DNA of 64,000 bases. Source: Glossina fuscipes. Its lineage: Eukaryota > Arthropoda > Insecta > Diptera > Glossinidae. The translations under genes were made by a program, and so were the position numbers. The DNA is taken from contig NW_023998423.1 in NCBI RefSeq assembly GCF_014805625.2, forward strand, positions 16,697,921-16,761,920, given 5' to 3'. Every line of letters starts with the position of its first letter. Positions within the stretch are counted from its first letter, which is position 1. Of this stretch, positions 36,901 to 48,165 are shown one piece after another. The notes under the pieces are model-generated. The model had not been told where the DNA came from, did not search any database, and was given only the letters and a program-made list of their open reading frames with translations.

Positions 36901-38775
36901 ATTTGTATTCTCGCTGCTGTCTGTCGTCGTTTGTTCATGTTTGTGGTATTGAGAAGAAAAGCAAAATATGATCGAATGGGACGTCTATTACAGATTATTG
37001 GAAAAATGGTCGCTGCCCACCATCCAACAACAGTTAAATCTGCAATAAGCGTAATTATACACTCCATTAATGCAGAGGAGACGTTTGTACAAATTTAGCA
37101 AACTCATACGAAAAGTGTATCTATACGTGTGCGCCCCTATTGTCTTACTGACATGCCCCTAGTAAATAATTTCAAGTCTAATCTTACCGTGAACATTACA
37201 TTTCGTATTGCTATGCCTATATTCTCATACTAACTACAACTTTTTGTTATTACTATTATTATAGCTTGTTTAGACGAAAGAAATACATTCTAGGACTAAA
37301 CAAGTAGGATGAGCACTAGCAGCCAAGAGTACTACTTTACTACTTTTATGTTTCTGAGAACACTTAGTTTACTGCACATAGTGCCACATAGCCCTTATCT
37401 CTTTAATGTTAGAAAACATCGTTCTATGAAAGAAGGAGTTGCGCTGATCTATTCGCTAACGGTTAAAGTGTTATAAAGAAGGTTTAAAGCGTTAAAGCGT
37501 TTTATTATGCCTACTCTGTAATATTTTTACTATCAGTAAACGTTCGTTGTAATCCCAAGAATTCCGGCAAAAGCATCACAACATGCAAAAATTGGAGTAA
37601 AATCTCTTCCTTTTTGATTCGCATGTTTAAAAATCCCGGCTATACCAGGGAGCACATAATCTCTAAAAGAATCAATGCAAGATATTTCAATTTAATATAA
37701 TATAAGAGATTGATTTTGGGCAAAGAATATATCAGGAGAGTGAAATAGATTTGAATTTTTGCATTATATTGATTAATTCTGGAACTCGGATCGAATAGGA
37801 AATAGGGAAAAATTCAACACTCTTATGAATTCTTGTGAATGTTTCTTCTCTCAACGCTCTTCATAACATGATCTCTTTACCGTAAAAGTGGATATTCGTT
37901 ACAGAATTATTGCCATCACTGGACGACTTGGTTTTTTATTAATAACGCGCTTGCGTAAAGAGCCCTTCTACGGGTCCGAACAAAAAAGATAAACAGAGCA
38001 GGAAGGGAAGAATAAAAGAAAATACTCCTTAAGGCAAGCATTAGCTCTCATATCAAAACGTATCCGCAGTATCCATCCAAAAATGCTTACGAAATAACAT
38101 TAATCTGGGCAGATATGGATGGATGGGCCTGTATTAAGAAAACGTAACTTTAATAAGACGTTTCGTCTCCGCTGCCATTACCGCGAAGAAAAGTTCCATA
38201 ATTGATTTAAATAAAAGCCTTGATAAGCAATTCGCAACCAAACGTCTTCACTAAAGTTTTTAATGACGGACGGAGTTGCTTTTTTATAAAACCCCAATAT
38301 TCAAATATTCTGTAATAATAAGAATAACGATCTCTATTAATGCATTTGTGTACTGGTTCTGAACTAAAGATAAAAGCTTTTCTTCTAAACTGTTTTACAT
38401 TAAATTTCACGTACTTAGCTTACCTATCTTAAATTTATTGCGACTTTACTAAACGGATGTGTCATTCTATTGTTATTCCTAACAAGTTAGTATTCAGTGA
38501 TAGTGATCTAAATGGACGTCATTTATCATTTTCTACGTATAAAATAATAACACTTGCATACGTTGTTGAAGGAGGCGACATTCTTCCGCCTATAAAACTT
38601 ACACTTAGAAAAGGCGGGAGCTGAAGCGGAATGTTGATTTAACACATACGTACAATTATTGTTTCTTTACATACAAAAAAAAAATATATATATATTTTTT
38701 TTACATTTAATAATGAATGACAGACCGACCGAGGTATAGTATCATGCGATTTGTGTTAAAATAAATATTTGCATT

Positions 38776-38820
<45 letters not shown>

Positions 38821-40534
38821 TTTGAAAGTAAAATCTTTTAAGTGCAGTGCATCCAAGTGAATGATTTGAAAAATGAAAAAAATTTCTTTGGTTTTTTGTT
38901 TTTGTTCTTTTGGCAAAAATTGCATGAAAAAATGAAAAATTAACAAAATGGAAATAATTTGTGATTAACACGATAATTTACTGTTGAATAAGGAAAAAAA
39001 AAAAAAATAAAAAATTAAAAAAACTTATTTATAATAATTTTTATTGAGAAAACGAAACATTAAGAGTTAAGTATGGAAAATAGTAAAAGAGAGAGAAATT
39101 AGTTAAGATTACATTGCAAGACAAAACACTAATACACACATTTGTGGAGATATGTAAATGTATTAAAAATATTTTTTTGTGAGTTTTCTTTCGGGGAATT
39201 TTTGATGTTTCGACGCGTATACTTTACCTTCAACATTAACTTCAATGTCTTCTAAGCGGCCGCCGTTGTGATTGATAACAAATGAATTCGATTGGTGAAC
39301 AGGCCCGGGACCTCCTAAAGATACTTGAGGCCCGGACATGCCACCACTTATATTAACCGTTATCGGACAACCGGGTACCGGCATTTTATTAAACGATACA
39401 TTTATGGTGTGCTCACAGGCCTCGGTAGGCACAAATGAAACGGAGAATCTATAAAAAATTTAAACAAAAAAAAAACGACTTAGTCAAGAAAGCTTTTAAG
39501 CACAAATCGTTTGCTCTCTTACTTGGCACTGCCTTGCGGATGCACTTGGGTCGGAATATTTTGACCCTTAGCTGAAATAGTGATCTCCAAATTACCTTCA
39601 CCAGCATCGCCAGCATCAACGGTGAATTGCACTGAACGTCCGACGGTGCCGCGTGATACGCTACCGACCACCACTTTAGTGGCATCATAAGATTTAGCCA
39701 AAAATGGCGTACCTTGTACCGGGAAGCCATTATATTCGACATTGATTGAATGGCCGCCTACAGTGATGGGCGTAAATTCAGCTGTAAAGCCGGCGTGTAT
39801 ATCACCGGTAACGCGTACCGGTAATTCGCCGTGAGGTCCTCTAACACTAACCGCTAACTCGGCAGCACCATCACCGCTTACCGTAATGTGAAAAGATGCC
39901 GGTCTATTTACCGCTATCAACTCCAAATTGGATAAGTTTAACATAACACGGGAAGTATCAGCCACTTGACAAACAAATGGACAACCGCGCACTGTCTCAC
40001 CATTAAATTTTATGTCAATTAAGTGAGGTTTTGCCTGTTCGGGTGTAAAGGAAACCAAGCAGCGTCCTCCGCCGACCACTTGCACGTGATTCGGTACTTC
40101 ACCTTCGTTTATTGATATCTCCAACTGGCCCTCGCCAGCAGCACTGGCATCTACCCGAAACTGACAGGGTTGGCCAACTACACCGCCATTAACATCGGTT
40201 ACCTGAATCAGGCTGGAATCGTAGACTTTGGCTATTAGAGGACCTCCAGATATTTTGGCGCCATTAATTGAAGCTTCTATTATATGCGTACCCACTTCGG
40301 TGGGTACGAATTCGATGCGTGCGGCACCGTTTGCCGCCTCGTGGGTGACTCTGGCATTCAGTTTGGATTTATTGGGACCCAAAACTGTGGCCACGCACTC
40401 GCCTTTTGCAAGGCTTTGTCCAGGAGGCGGCAGTATGTCAAAAACCGCCGGCGTATTAGCTGGTACTAGGCGCGTAGACTCGCCCAACGCAGTTAAACCG
40501 GGCGTGGACATGATTTCAACGTGCCAGGGCGAAC
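30799..40534 (-). CDS. jbug: Filamin, C-terminal 1,751 codons (probable jitterbug orthologue); 5' end outside window
   Basis: Coding exons on the minus strand are 40534-39523, 39448-39228, 35063-34915, 34849-32779, 32727-31235, 31174-30995 and 30930-30799. All junctions are GT..AG and the phases (1,2,1,0,1,0,0) join without a break. The product is an actin cross-linking scaffold. It contains about 19 complete filamin-type Ig repeats, each ending in a GSPF-like box (GSPW, GGPL, GCPF, GTPF, NSPF and others) and carrying the paired AGxGxL and FxPxxxGxH features. The N-terminal CH actin-binding domains lie outside the window. The protein ends PFPVMIFDTEEELRRFLQGI. That tail, together with several repeats lacking the GSPF box, points to jitterbug rather than cheerio, the other fly filamin; this choice is from memory of the families and moderately sure. 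Filamin identity itself is certain. The first two bases finish a split Gly codon from an upstream exon not found here. Confidence -1.
30995..31174 (-). CDS. jbug: jbug exon 6 of those visible
   Basis: 60 codons, VRVYGPGIEHGVLATFQSRF, then GAGAGQLTVRVRGPKGAF and QKDRTILCK: the first two thirds of the final repeat. The acceptor is TTGGTTAG and the donor is CAAG|GTTAGT. Introns of 60 and 64 bp flank it. Confidence -1.
31235..32727 (-). CDS. jbug: jbug exon 5 of those visible (about five repeats)
   Basis: 497 codons from VLHQSKPLPGSPFTC to PLKVAGAPDASK. Closing boxes are GSPF, GSPY, GSPW, a diverged CPRSAF, GCPL and GSPF. One stretch carries a run of charged linker residues (ERTDEFGERIEPKIKS). 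The acceptor is TCTTTTAG and the donor is CAAG|GTTGGT, in phase 0. Confidence -1.
32728..32778 (-). other. jbug: 51 bp jbug intron, in frame and stop-free
   Basis: It has GTAGGT and TTTTAG ends and splits a Glu codon in phase 1. Its length is a multiple of three and it contains no stop in the reading frame, so retention would insert 17 residues (rich in Ser, Lys, Ile and Phe) between two strands of a filamin repeat. Removal restores the expected repeat spacing, so splicing is the default. Confidence -1.
32779..34849 (-). CDS. jbug: jbug exon 4 of those visible (large, about seven repeats)
   Basis: 690 codons beginning VYDVNAIKVKNV. Repeats close with GSPFTC, NSPFLL, GSPFTC, GSPFSC and GSPFRV. 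Two later repeats lack the GSPF box (ending SRTLTVFDPS and SLKPLEINVF), a divergence within the gene. It ends ITKPGQCII followed by one base of a split Glu codon. The donor is ATTG|GTAGGT. Confidence -1.
34915..35063 (-). CDS. jbug: jbug exon 3 of those visible (small)
   Basis: 49 codons completing one repeat: PAGQSVPAQVHQSAEGVFKA, then FVPRVVGEHRVHV and the closing box GSPYAAK. The acceptor is AAAACCAG and the donor is AAG|GTACGA. The 65 bp intron that follows starts in phase 0. The phase and the repeat boundaries fit both neighbours exactly. Confidence -1.
35064..39227 (-). other. jbug: 4.2 kb jbug intron
   Basis: It separates two exons that share a split Gly codon. It holds the tandem array at 36494-37030, A/T homopolymers (35588-35618, 38686-38701, a 39-base T run at 38778-38816) and no other recognisable gene. 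No extra filamin exon was seen inside it. Confidence -1.
36494..37030. repeat. Three diverged tandem copies of a 165-185 bp unit inside the jbug intron
   Basis: Units start near 36494, 36660 and 36842 with CCTAAGCCGACTTAACGA, GGTAAACCGACTTAACGA and CCTAAGTCGACTTAGCGA. Each then holds a (CC)GTTCGTCAGCGT-like word, a TTTATGTTTG-like word, an A/G-rich GGAAAAGCGAAAT word, an ATGGAATGGGACGTC-like word and an ATGGTCATTGTCC-like end. They are diverged from each other, so the array is old. Confidence -1.
39228..39448 (-). CDS. jbug: jbug exon 2 of those visible
   Basis: 73 codons plus split codons, reading FSVSFVPTEACEHTINV, with a closing box GCPITVNI and then the start of the next repeat (VHQSNSFVINHNG ... 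DIEVNVEG). The donor is GAAG|GTAAAG. It joins across 4.2 kb to the exon at 35063 through a split Gly codon (G|GA). Confidence -1.
39523..40534 (-). CDS. jbug: jbug exon (first visible), filamin repeats
   Basis: Its 336 full codons start GSPWHVEIM, the end of a repeat begun upstream, and cover about four repeats with closing boxes GGPL, GCPF and GTPF. The acceptor is TTTTCTAG (minus) and the donor is CCAA|GTAAGA. It ends after two bases of a Lys codon. The plus-strand frames over 40228-40551 are shadows of this exon. Confidence -1.
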
Positions 40535-42600
40535 CTAGAAAATGCAAATAGAAAAAAAATTTTTTCTTTTAAATTTTAATAAATAAAATCAAACTGTTTT
40601 TCGCATAAACTTGAAAGCATTCATTCTTGTATGCAAATGAGAAGAAACCTTTTTTTGAAGAACATTTAGTTACATTCTGTAATCGTAACTGCACGATGAG
40701 AGAATTTTCAATAGAGATAGCTATTGTACGGTTTCGCTTGTATTCTAATGCGTCTTTTGTTGTTCTTCTCTATATGTGAGAAGGGAAATTCCAGATTTAA
40801 AATCATATCAATTACTAGAGTTAGTGTAGGGTAAAGTTATTTGTTATTGTCATTTGCAAAGCACTTTAACGTAACTACGACTACGATTGCTGATAATCAG
40901 TGAAGGAAGGCAAACCGAACTTCCTGATGAAAGGCAAACACGTACTCTCGCATGTAACCGACATTTAAATTGCAGCCATCTGGTGCAGAAAACTCAATTA
41001 CTATTTTAATAGTTATATATATATATATATGGATATATATATATATATATATATATGGATGTTTGCCTGTACTACTCCAGTTTGCACAGGAATCACAATT
41101 TTTTTTTTTTTTTGTTTTAAACAATATTTAACCCCTTTGCAGAGGAAAACACGTTTAAAATAATCAAGCACATGTATGTATGTATGTAAGTTGTTATTTG
41201 ACTTTTAGTTAAGCGTAAAACATACTGTTAAGCACTGCTGTGCCGAGACAGATAGGCATAAAGGTAAGCAAGCCAGCAGTCAAGTATGCAAACACATTGT
41301 CTTCAAGTTACTTTAACGCACAGTTAATCTACGTAATGGTGGCCTTAAATTATACGTTGACTAGTGAAATAACGCAAGGAAAGGCAACACACACTTATGT
41401 ACGTATTTGTGGTTTTAAGTACTCGTGTGTCGGTTTTCCTGTTTTAAAAAGGCTTTAAACAAGAAAAAAAAAAAATAAAAAAAAAAAATTAACAACAAAA
41501 GCAAGACATGAACAGAATGAAGAAAGGAGAATCTTTTTAATTTGACAATGTCATTAAAAGCGCATTATATCACTTAGCGGCCAAGTGCATGTAAGCATTT
41601 CCCTATATTTAGTTCACAGTATATACTGTGTGACAAAAGTCTTTCTCCAGCTAAGGGAATATACAGTAAGGGCTAACGCTTTATTTTCTTTTTTACTTAT
41701 GTTAACTGAAAATGAGGTAACTTTTTTTGGGCAGCATTTCTTAATTTGTCTTAATTTTGGAACTGTTTTCTAATTTCACTTCAACCTACTCTTCACTTTA
41801 CGTTATCGAACAGAAAAGCATCGGAAAACGAATATAGGAAAACAAATCGACCGCAAATCTCCGCAACTATTCCCCCAAATGCCTCGTAGGAAACATAATT
41901 GCTTATGCTTATGGTGTGTCGCATGCGTGCCCTAAGTTGCCGAATCCTGCGCTAGACGATGACTTTTGCTGAGTCATGACATTTGTGTGATGATATATTT
42001 TTGAGTGCCATGTACTTGCGGGAAGAAAAATGTTTCTGGAGTGGTGTTCTTTGGTGTACTTGCATGTCACGATGAATTTTTCCATGATATAAAAGAATTA
42101 ACTTTTACTGTTGTTGTGATAAGTTCTGTGCGAATTCATTCAATATAATATGAATTTTAAACTTTTGTTATGCTCTGACGGAATTCATTGAATACTGTAT
42201 TAATTTTATTATCCTCTTTGTAATAAGAAATATAATTGTTCTTAATGCATTGGAGACTCCAGTCTAGTCTTCATTAGTAATTTCTACAGTATGTTGGCAA
42301 CACGTAGCCAATAAAGTCTATCTTATACATAGGACAGACGAATCTTTATCAAACATAAAGCGGTTGATTAATATCGCATTCCTTTCTTACGAAATGCGAT
42401 CTTTATTTTGTGCGATAATTTATTTAATGATGAAAAAAATTCTTTTATGAAAGACATTAAAAAAAAAAAAAAAATGATACAAAGAGCATCACCCATGGCA
42501 CCTGCAAGGAAAAAGATCAGTAACTAAAAGTATCGTAATATTTTAATCTGAAAATTTCTAATATAATATAAATTCTATTTTTAAATCGCATACAATCCAA
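40535..42600. other. Upstream intron or 5' sequence of jbug, first part
   Basis: No upstream filamin exon was seen. It contains TA dinucleotide repeats at about 41014-41056 (interrupted by GG), an A-rich tract near 41464-41490 and an A-run near 42460-42474. Since 40534 is a splice acceptor, at least part of this is intron. Confidence -1.
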
Positions 42601-42769
42601 CCGAATAGCCGGTTAGGCAAAGAATATCGAGTAATAGCTCAGTAGTTCATATCTCAAGTGCGGCGGAATTTTCAACCAAAAGAGGACAGTGTTAGATGCT
42701 AGGTCTTTTAAGATATTAGTCTTAGAATTTTTTTTTCTGGGAAAATTGATAATAACAATAATAATAATG
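42601..42769 (+). mobile_element. tRNA-derived SINE, old diverged copy
   Basis: The head is degraded (CCGAATAGCCGGTTAGGC), with ATCTCAAGTGCGGCGGAATT aligning to the end of the tRNA-like part. The body word TTAGATGCTAGGTCTTTTAAG and an AATAATAAT tail are recognisable. The B box is lost. Confidence -1.
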
Positions 42770-43404
42770 TAACGTAAATCGAACGATTCTACGTCATTTA
42801 TTCAACTCCTTTTGAAATTAAGTTTGCGCCGCTGACTTGTGATTTTTCGGATATTTACAATTCTGGCGAAATCTAGTTGCAAATTATTTATGTACAGGAA
42901 TTTATATCTACAACGCTTTCATTCTCTTTCTGGGTTTGTCCCTTCGAATATTGCAATTTAGCTTACTTGACTCAACTGATTTTGCCTTCTGCAAAAATGG
43001 TACCCTTTTACAAGCAGGTTACTAGCACGAGCCGCCAGCTACACGAAGGAGGTAAAGTGTCATGATTGTAAGTTTCCGTTTTCTCTTTCTTTGAAATTTT
43101 GTTGCTTTGAAAATCGAGTAATTTTCATGAAAATTTAAGTCATCAAATGGGCGATTTTCTCAACAATAATAATAATAGTCTTTAAAACTTTCACTGAAGT
43201 CAATTAATTTTGAGAATGAGATATATAGTTACAAAGCCTTTTAAAGTTTCATTGCAAACGATTCGATGTTTTCACAGCCTTTGCGTCTCCAATAGAAGCC
43301 AAAGTGAATAATTCAAGAACGCAATATGGTTGGTAAAGTTATCTAACTTTGGTATGTATAAAAGCCTAGAAGGAAATTTCCGTTATCCACTGTCTAAGAC
43401 TCAA
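42770..43404. other. Gene-free stretch
   Basis: Nothing with family similarity was found; AT-rich with short open frames only. Confidence -1.
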
Positions 43405-43790
43405 GTCTACTTGTGGTACAAGGGTATATTACGTTTTTTGCGGATACATGCAATGCGCAGAAAACGGAGAGATAGATCTACCTTCTGTTATGCCGATCTA
43501 GCTTGTCTGTCCGTCTGTTTAAAATAGACTTACATTTTATTATACCGAATGATAAAGTGATTTTTGAATAGATTTAACTGTGTCCGTCCGTCTGTCCGTC
43601 TTATTTTCTTGTGTCCAACCTACAGATCGAAGTTATTAAGTTATTTTGATGAACAATCACGTGCTTTGGCCCAAGAACTAATGGTATGGAAAATGTTTTC
43701 AACTGGACCACTTTTTCGATCTGTTTCGTCTTATTTGGAAAAGCTGTTACACAAGTAAATGTAGAATAGTGTAGGGTATTTAATACTTGT
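43405..43790 (+). mobile_element. DINE-like dispersed repeat copy
   Basis: It begins CTACTTGTGGTACAAGGGTA and has GCGGATACATGCAATGC, the core GTCCGTCCGTCTGTCCGTC, and a body with a GATCG box near 43720. It ends AGTGTAGGGTATTTAATAC. Short plus-strand frames here are repeat shadows. Confidence -1.
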
Positions 43791-45240
43791 GTTTAATTAT
43801 AGAACGACCTACTTATTCATTTAAGATCACATTGCAGTGAAATTCTTTTTTTCGAAATTTTCCAACCAGTTTTAACATATTTTAAAGACACCGTGCAATT
43901 TGTAGATTTCATCTGCGGAAATCAAACAAGATTAAGCAAGCAAGTTTTCAGCCTTTTATCTTCATTTTTGTAACAATCTTAAGTGATACCCAAATGACGC
44001 GCAACATATAGACAACGGCGGACAAATAAACCTACAGGCGAAAGAACCGTCAGACGAAAACATGCTACAGAGAATAGGAAGATTAGAATAAAGTAAGCTC
44101 GACGTTCACCCTGATTAAGAATACCTCATATCGGCGGATAAAAGATTGGATAGACGTTCAGTATGGCGTGCTAACTGAGAAGATTTTACGGGGATTTTCT
44201 TCTTATTGGATGGAAGTCTAGTGCAAACAAAGCTTAGAATTCGTTAGTCCACTCTTAGTCACTTCCAATGACTGCACGGCGTCAGGGGTCATTTCCTCGG
44301 AGAATCATCGAAAATGCCAGGGATCGTTTGCCTGCAGACTTCCCCAAGTCAGAATTCAGCTTCAGCGGATGCCCAAGGTATCGTCGGTCACAGGCCTGAG
44401 TGCATGCTGAGTTGATATCTGCTCCTTGTACAATAAGTCGAAGGATGAAAGTAGTTGGATGGCATCCCAGTACGGATAATCCGAATGCAAGAGTATGAAT
44501 ATACTGACGCGGGTAATGCCGACAATTCTAAAGCATTATAGACATAAAAATGTAGAATCCATGGGCGTCCGGTTGGCCGCTCGCTCAATGTCATGTGTAC
44601 CTGCTCGATCGGATAGGGGAGGCTGCATCGGTTAAATACGGACCGAAAAATTTGGTGCTTGCCATGATCGCTCGGGGGATAGATTGCACTTACATATACC
44701 GCGCAAGAAACTTGGGTGGAAGCCGGTATGTACAAACAAGAACTAGACAATATGGATTAAAGAATGGGTTTCATATGCTTGTCTCACAATGCTTGTCTCA
44801 AATGGTCCATTTTTAACTGACTAACTCGGAAAGTACTCTTGGCTGTTGTGGTTATCACCAAATTCGTAACAATATGTTAAATTGAACACTAATGCCTATA
44901 TCATGAATGAAAGCCACTTATTAGCTAAAAGAAAATTTGACAGTTAATATAAAATCTCTGCAATTGTAGTACATTTTTTTCGGTATCAGTGATTACCCAA
45001 GATCCGCCCTAAACCTACGGCTAAATATCAGATAGGCAAAAAAAAAAACAAATAATTGTGTTTTTTTTTTTTTTAATTATTATTAACTTGGCACTTTGCT
45101 ACTGCAAATTGTGAATGTCATGACAGTAAGAGCAACAGCTATTATTAAGTGAGCATTTAAATCTACTTTACGTCATTCGTGAGCATTTGAAGTTTATTTA
45201 ATGCCCATTATTGTTATTATAATTTCACGCGCGCAAATAA

Positions 45241-45241
<1 letters not shown>
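43791..45241. other. Gene-free stretch with a GC-richer island at about 44000-44820
   Basis: The 44000-44820 part is visibly less AT-rich than its surroundings and carries open frames on both strands (minus 44388-44750, 120 codons; plus 44595-44816). I recognise no domain in any frame. A decayed transposon or gene fragment is possible. Confidence -1.

Positions 45242-45288
<47 letters not shown>
45242..45288. repeat. Poly-A run of 47
   Basis: An uninterrupted run of A on the plus strand; the longest homopolymer in the window, with no clear element body preceding it. Confidence -1.
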
Positions 45289-45289
<1 letters not shown>

Positions 45290-45814
45290 CAATAAATGCA
45301 TTATAAATGTACTTTAATTGGATTAACATGAACTTAAGGCATTAGAGCGGCCAGCTTACTTAATTACTTTCGTTTTTGGTAAAGAAAAGAAGAGAAAAAT
45401 GGGAAAACAAGTAACAAAAAGTTATCTTTGCCTTCAACTAAATTTTCATTTGTTAGTCATAGTAGCTTTAGTCGGTAATCACTTATCATTTAAACTTATT
45501 CGAGTTTTATTTATCCGATATATATTTATTCCATTCTATTCATACACATTTTTAATGCTTGTGAAATAATTTAAAAAAAATTTTTTTTTTTTTTTAGAGT
45601 TTTTGCTCATGTGAATTTAATCAACTTTTATACTTAATTTCCAACGACTTGGAATTTTATTCCCACTGATAATATAAAGTTGTAAAAAAATAAGATATCC
45701 ATTTGAAAGAGCATGAGCTTCTTCACAAGAATAGCTCACGCTAGTAGGAGCATAATTCACGTCTCTATAAAAATTTCTATCGATGTCTTCATTAGTTTAC
45801 TTTGATTAAAATAT

Positions 45815-46163
45815 AAGCATTTACGCTTACGGTATATTAAATTGTGCGGATGTATGCAAGACTCGGAAAGACTAGTGATAGACTCACCTTTTATTATACG
45901 GATCGTTTCAGAATCCCTTTCTGAGCTTGTCTGTATGTCTTGTTTTCTTCTGTTTAATCTATAGGATGTAATTTTTGAGATATTGTGATGCAATTGTACG
46001 CACCGAGTTGTTTTGGCCCAAGGAGGATTGTTCTTGAAAACTGTTCGGATTGGATCGCTTTTTCAATTGCTTCCCTTACAACACCTTAGTTGAAAAAATC
46101 TTAAGTGAAGTGATGTAAAACATTTAATGGTGTTGAATGTTTGTTTAACTGTGTTTTTACTCT
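45815..46163 (+). mobile_element. DINE-like dispersed repeat copy
   Basis: It begins around TACGCTTACGGTATATTAAA, has GCGGATGTATGCAAGACTC, a weakened core (CTTGTCTGTATGTCTTG), CCCAAGGAGG and a GGATCGC box. It ends CATTTAATGGTG ... GTGTTTTTAC. Confidence -1.
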
Positions 46164-46200
46164 TTGGCTTTTATGTGCAATTGCTTGAAAGCAGTCAATG

Positions 46201-46319
46201 TTCCATTGACGTTTTTGCAGTTTGGAGAACAGCCAACAGTTAAAGGAAACTAAATCGGACAAGTAGGGCGCTTGCGGAATGATATGAGTTCAATTTTGAA
46301 TTAAATAGTCTCGCAATCT
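46201..46319 (-). mobile_element. mariner-family transposase relic
   Basis: On the minus strand one frame reads RLRDYLIQN, stop, THIIPQAPYLSDLVSFNCWL, then FSKLQK. This matches the C-terminal part of the catalytic domain of mariner transposases (pattern IIPQAPYSPDLAPCDFWLF.KL). The Asp of the DFxLF box is changed to Asn and there is an internal stop, so it is inactive. No flanking inverted repeats were identified. Confidence -1.
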
Positions 46320-47984
46320 TTTTAACCAACTTAGGGTCCTCTGAATTTAAATAAGACTTACAACCTAATCTCTTTATTGGACCCAGTTTGTCCCAGTTTT
46401 GAATACCCGCGTATTGTCAATATCATACTCAGACTCGCAGTTAAATCGTTCATGTGATATACTCTTAGCCGGTGTCGGCAGTTGAGTGTACTTTTGCTTT
46501 TGCTTTTCCTTATGCGCCCATATAAATTACTTAGTCTTAAGGTATCGCTCTCCTACTTTAATTTAAGTTGGTTAAAATCTATGCTGCAGTAGAGTATAAG
46601 TCGCACCTGTTGGCGGAAGCCTCCAAGCAAAGTTTGGAGCCGCCTTTAGTGAAAGACTCGGATATGCATGGCTGACGAAAGTCTGTCCAAAACTCTTGAT
46701 ATCCTTGAGCATCGGTACAATGGGGGCTGTATTGTGCTTATATACAGGTACATTCAGGGCACTTGTTTCATGAAAATAAACGAGTTTTTCCTACCTATTA
46801 GGTCCTTTAAGAGGAGTATGCAGAACTCTCAGAATTCTCACTCACTTATCCTGAAGATATCAGCGTACCGCACAGCACACTACAGAGACTAGGGTTGTCT
46901 GTCCATAATACTGGATCCAGGTAACTTCACGTAACTTTGCGTAAGTAAGATGCAATGCTTAAATAATAGTCAGGCCTGGTGGAATGAATTCAACATATGC
47001 CGTATTCTGTCCAACATCAGCGAAACTTGTCAAGTCACAAGAGAGTCGTAACCATTTTTTTGTTGGGGTTTTTGTGACTTAATAAACTCATAAGTCAATA
47101 ATAAATCAAAGATTTTTATATTGGTCCGGAAAATTAAATTTTATACCAAACAATTCTTATGACTAGTGATAAGTCGCAGGAGCAGCACGTACCTTATGGT
47201 ATTTGTGGCATGTTATACGTACTTTTGTATTAACCCCTTTCCCTTCTTTAGAGTGTTTACTGTCTTTTTAAGAGATACCAAAGTTTTTAATTGCAGTTTG
47301 GAAATTTAAAAAAAGACATGACTGGAAAAAAATTTACTGAGATTTAAAATTTACGAGTTTGAGAAAAAGGACACAAAAATTTGTTTTCCAAAACTAACGA
47401 GTGTTTTTTTTCTGATACAAGTAAACTCCGGTTACCTTCGCCCTAAATTTCTCAGGCTACGCTTTCGAGGCTCACTTAAACTTTACATTTAAACTTTTGC
47501 GTTGCTGCATATTACATTTGCAAAAAAAAAAAAAAAAAAATATTTGCGAGTTTGGAATTAGTTTCCTTTTCAAAAAATGTCTACTATTATAGAATGATAC
47601 GCTTCGAGGTCTTAGGATTCGAAAGAAATCCCGTAGCTTGAATAGGAAGCAAGGCAGATGTGCATTGAGGAACTAAGCTTATCATTGGAGAACGGTAATC
47701 GAAGTATAACGTATGATAATTTCTTCGCAAGCTTCTTACTGAAGTAAAACTAATGCGGGACTTGAATTTTTCTTTCAAAGTATCTTTTTTATTTAATTCG
47801 ACAAGTACAATGTTAAAGTCGCCAACGGCCCGCCATTAACACATAGTACACAATCTTTCCTAATACAATTATTCATATAATGACTTTTCAAAACAAGCCC
47901 ATAAATCGTCCCACTCAACCCATTTTGAAAAGGGGTCATCTAGAGGTCAAAACAAGTTAATTTATCAAATGTCTTGAAAATATG
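46320..47984. other. Gene-free stretch
   Basis: No coding family was recognised. The region adjoining 46320 may hold further decayed mariner sequence, but I could not align it. Confidence -1.
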
Positions 47985-48165
47985 TTAAAAATTGCAATTT
48001 GTAGATTGAACAGAAAAATACATGGACGCACGGACAGACAAGCTTAGATCAGAAATTGATATTGAGTCTATGGAAATGACAAAAAGGTGCGTCTATCCCG
48101 AATTCTAGATTCGCGCAAACTTAATGTACCCTGTGAAATAAGTAGTGTAGGGTATAAATATCTGC
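47985..48165 (-). mobile_element. DINE-like repeat, 5' part, minus orientation
   Basis: On the minus strand it starts TATACCCTACACTACTTATT, continues CACAGGGTACATTAAGTTTG and reaches the core GTCTGTCCGTGCGTCC, then stops. It is truncated at the 3' end. Confidence -1.
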
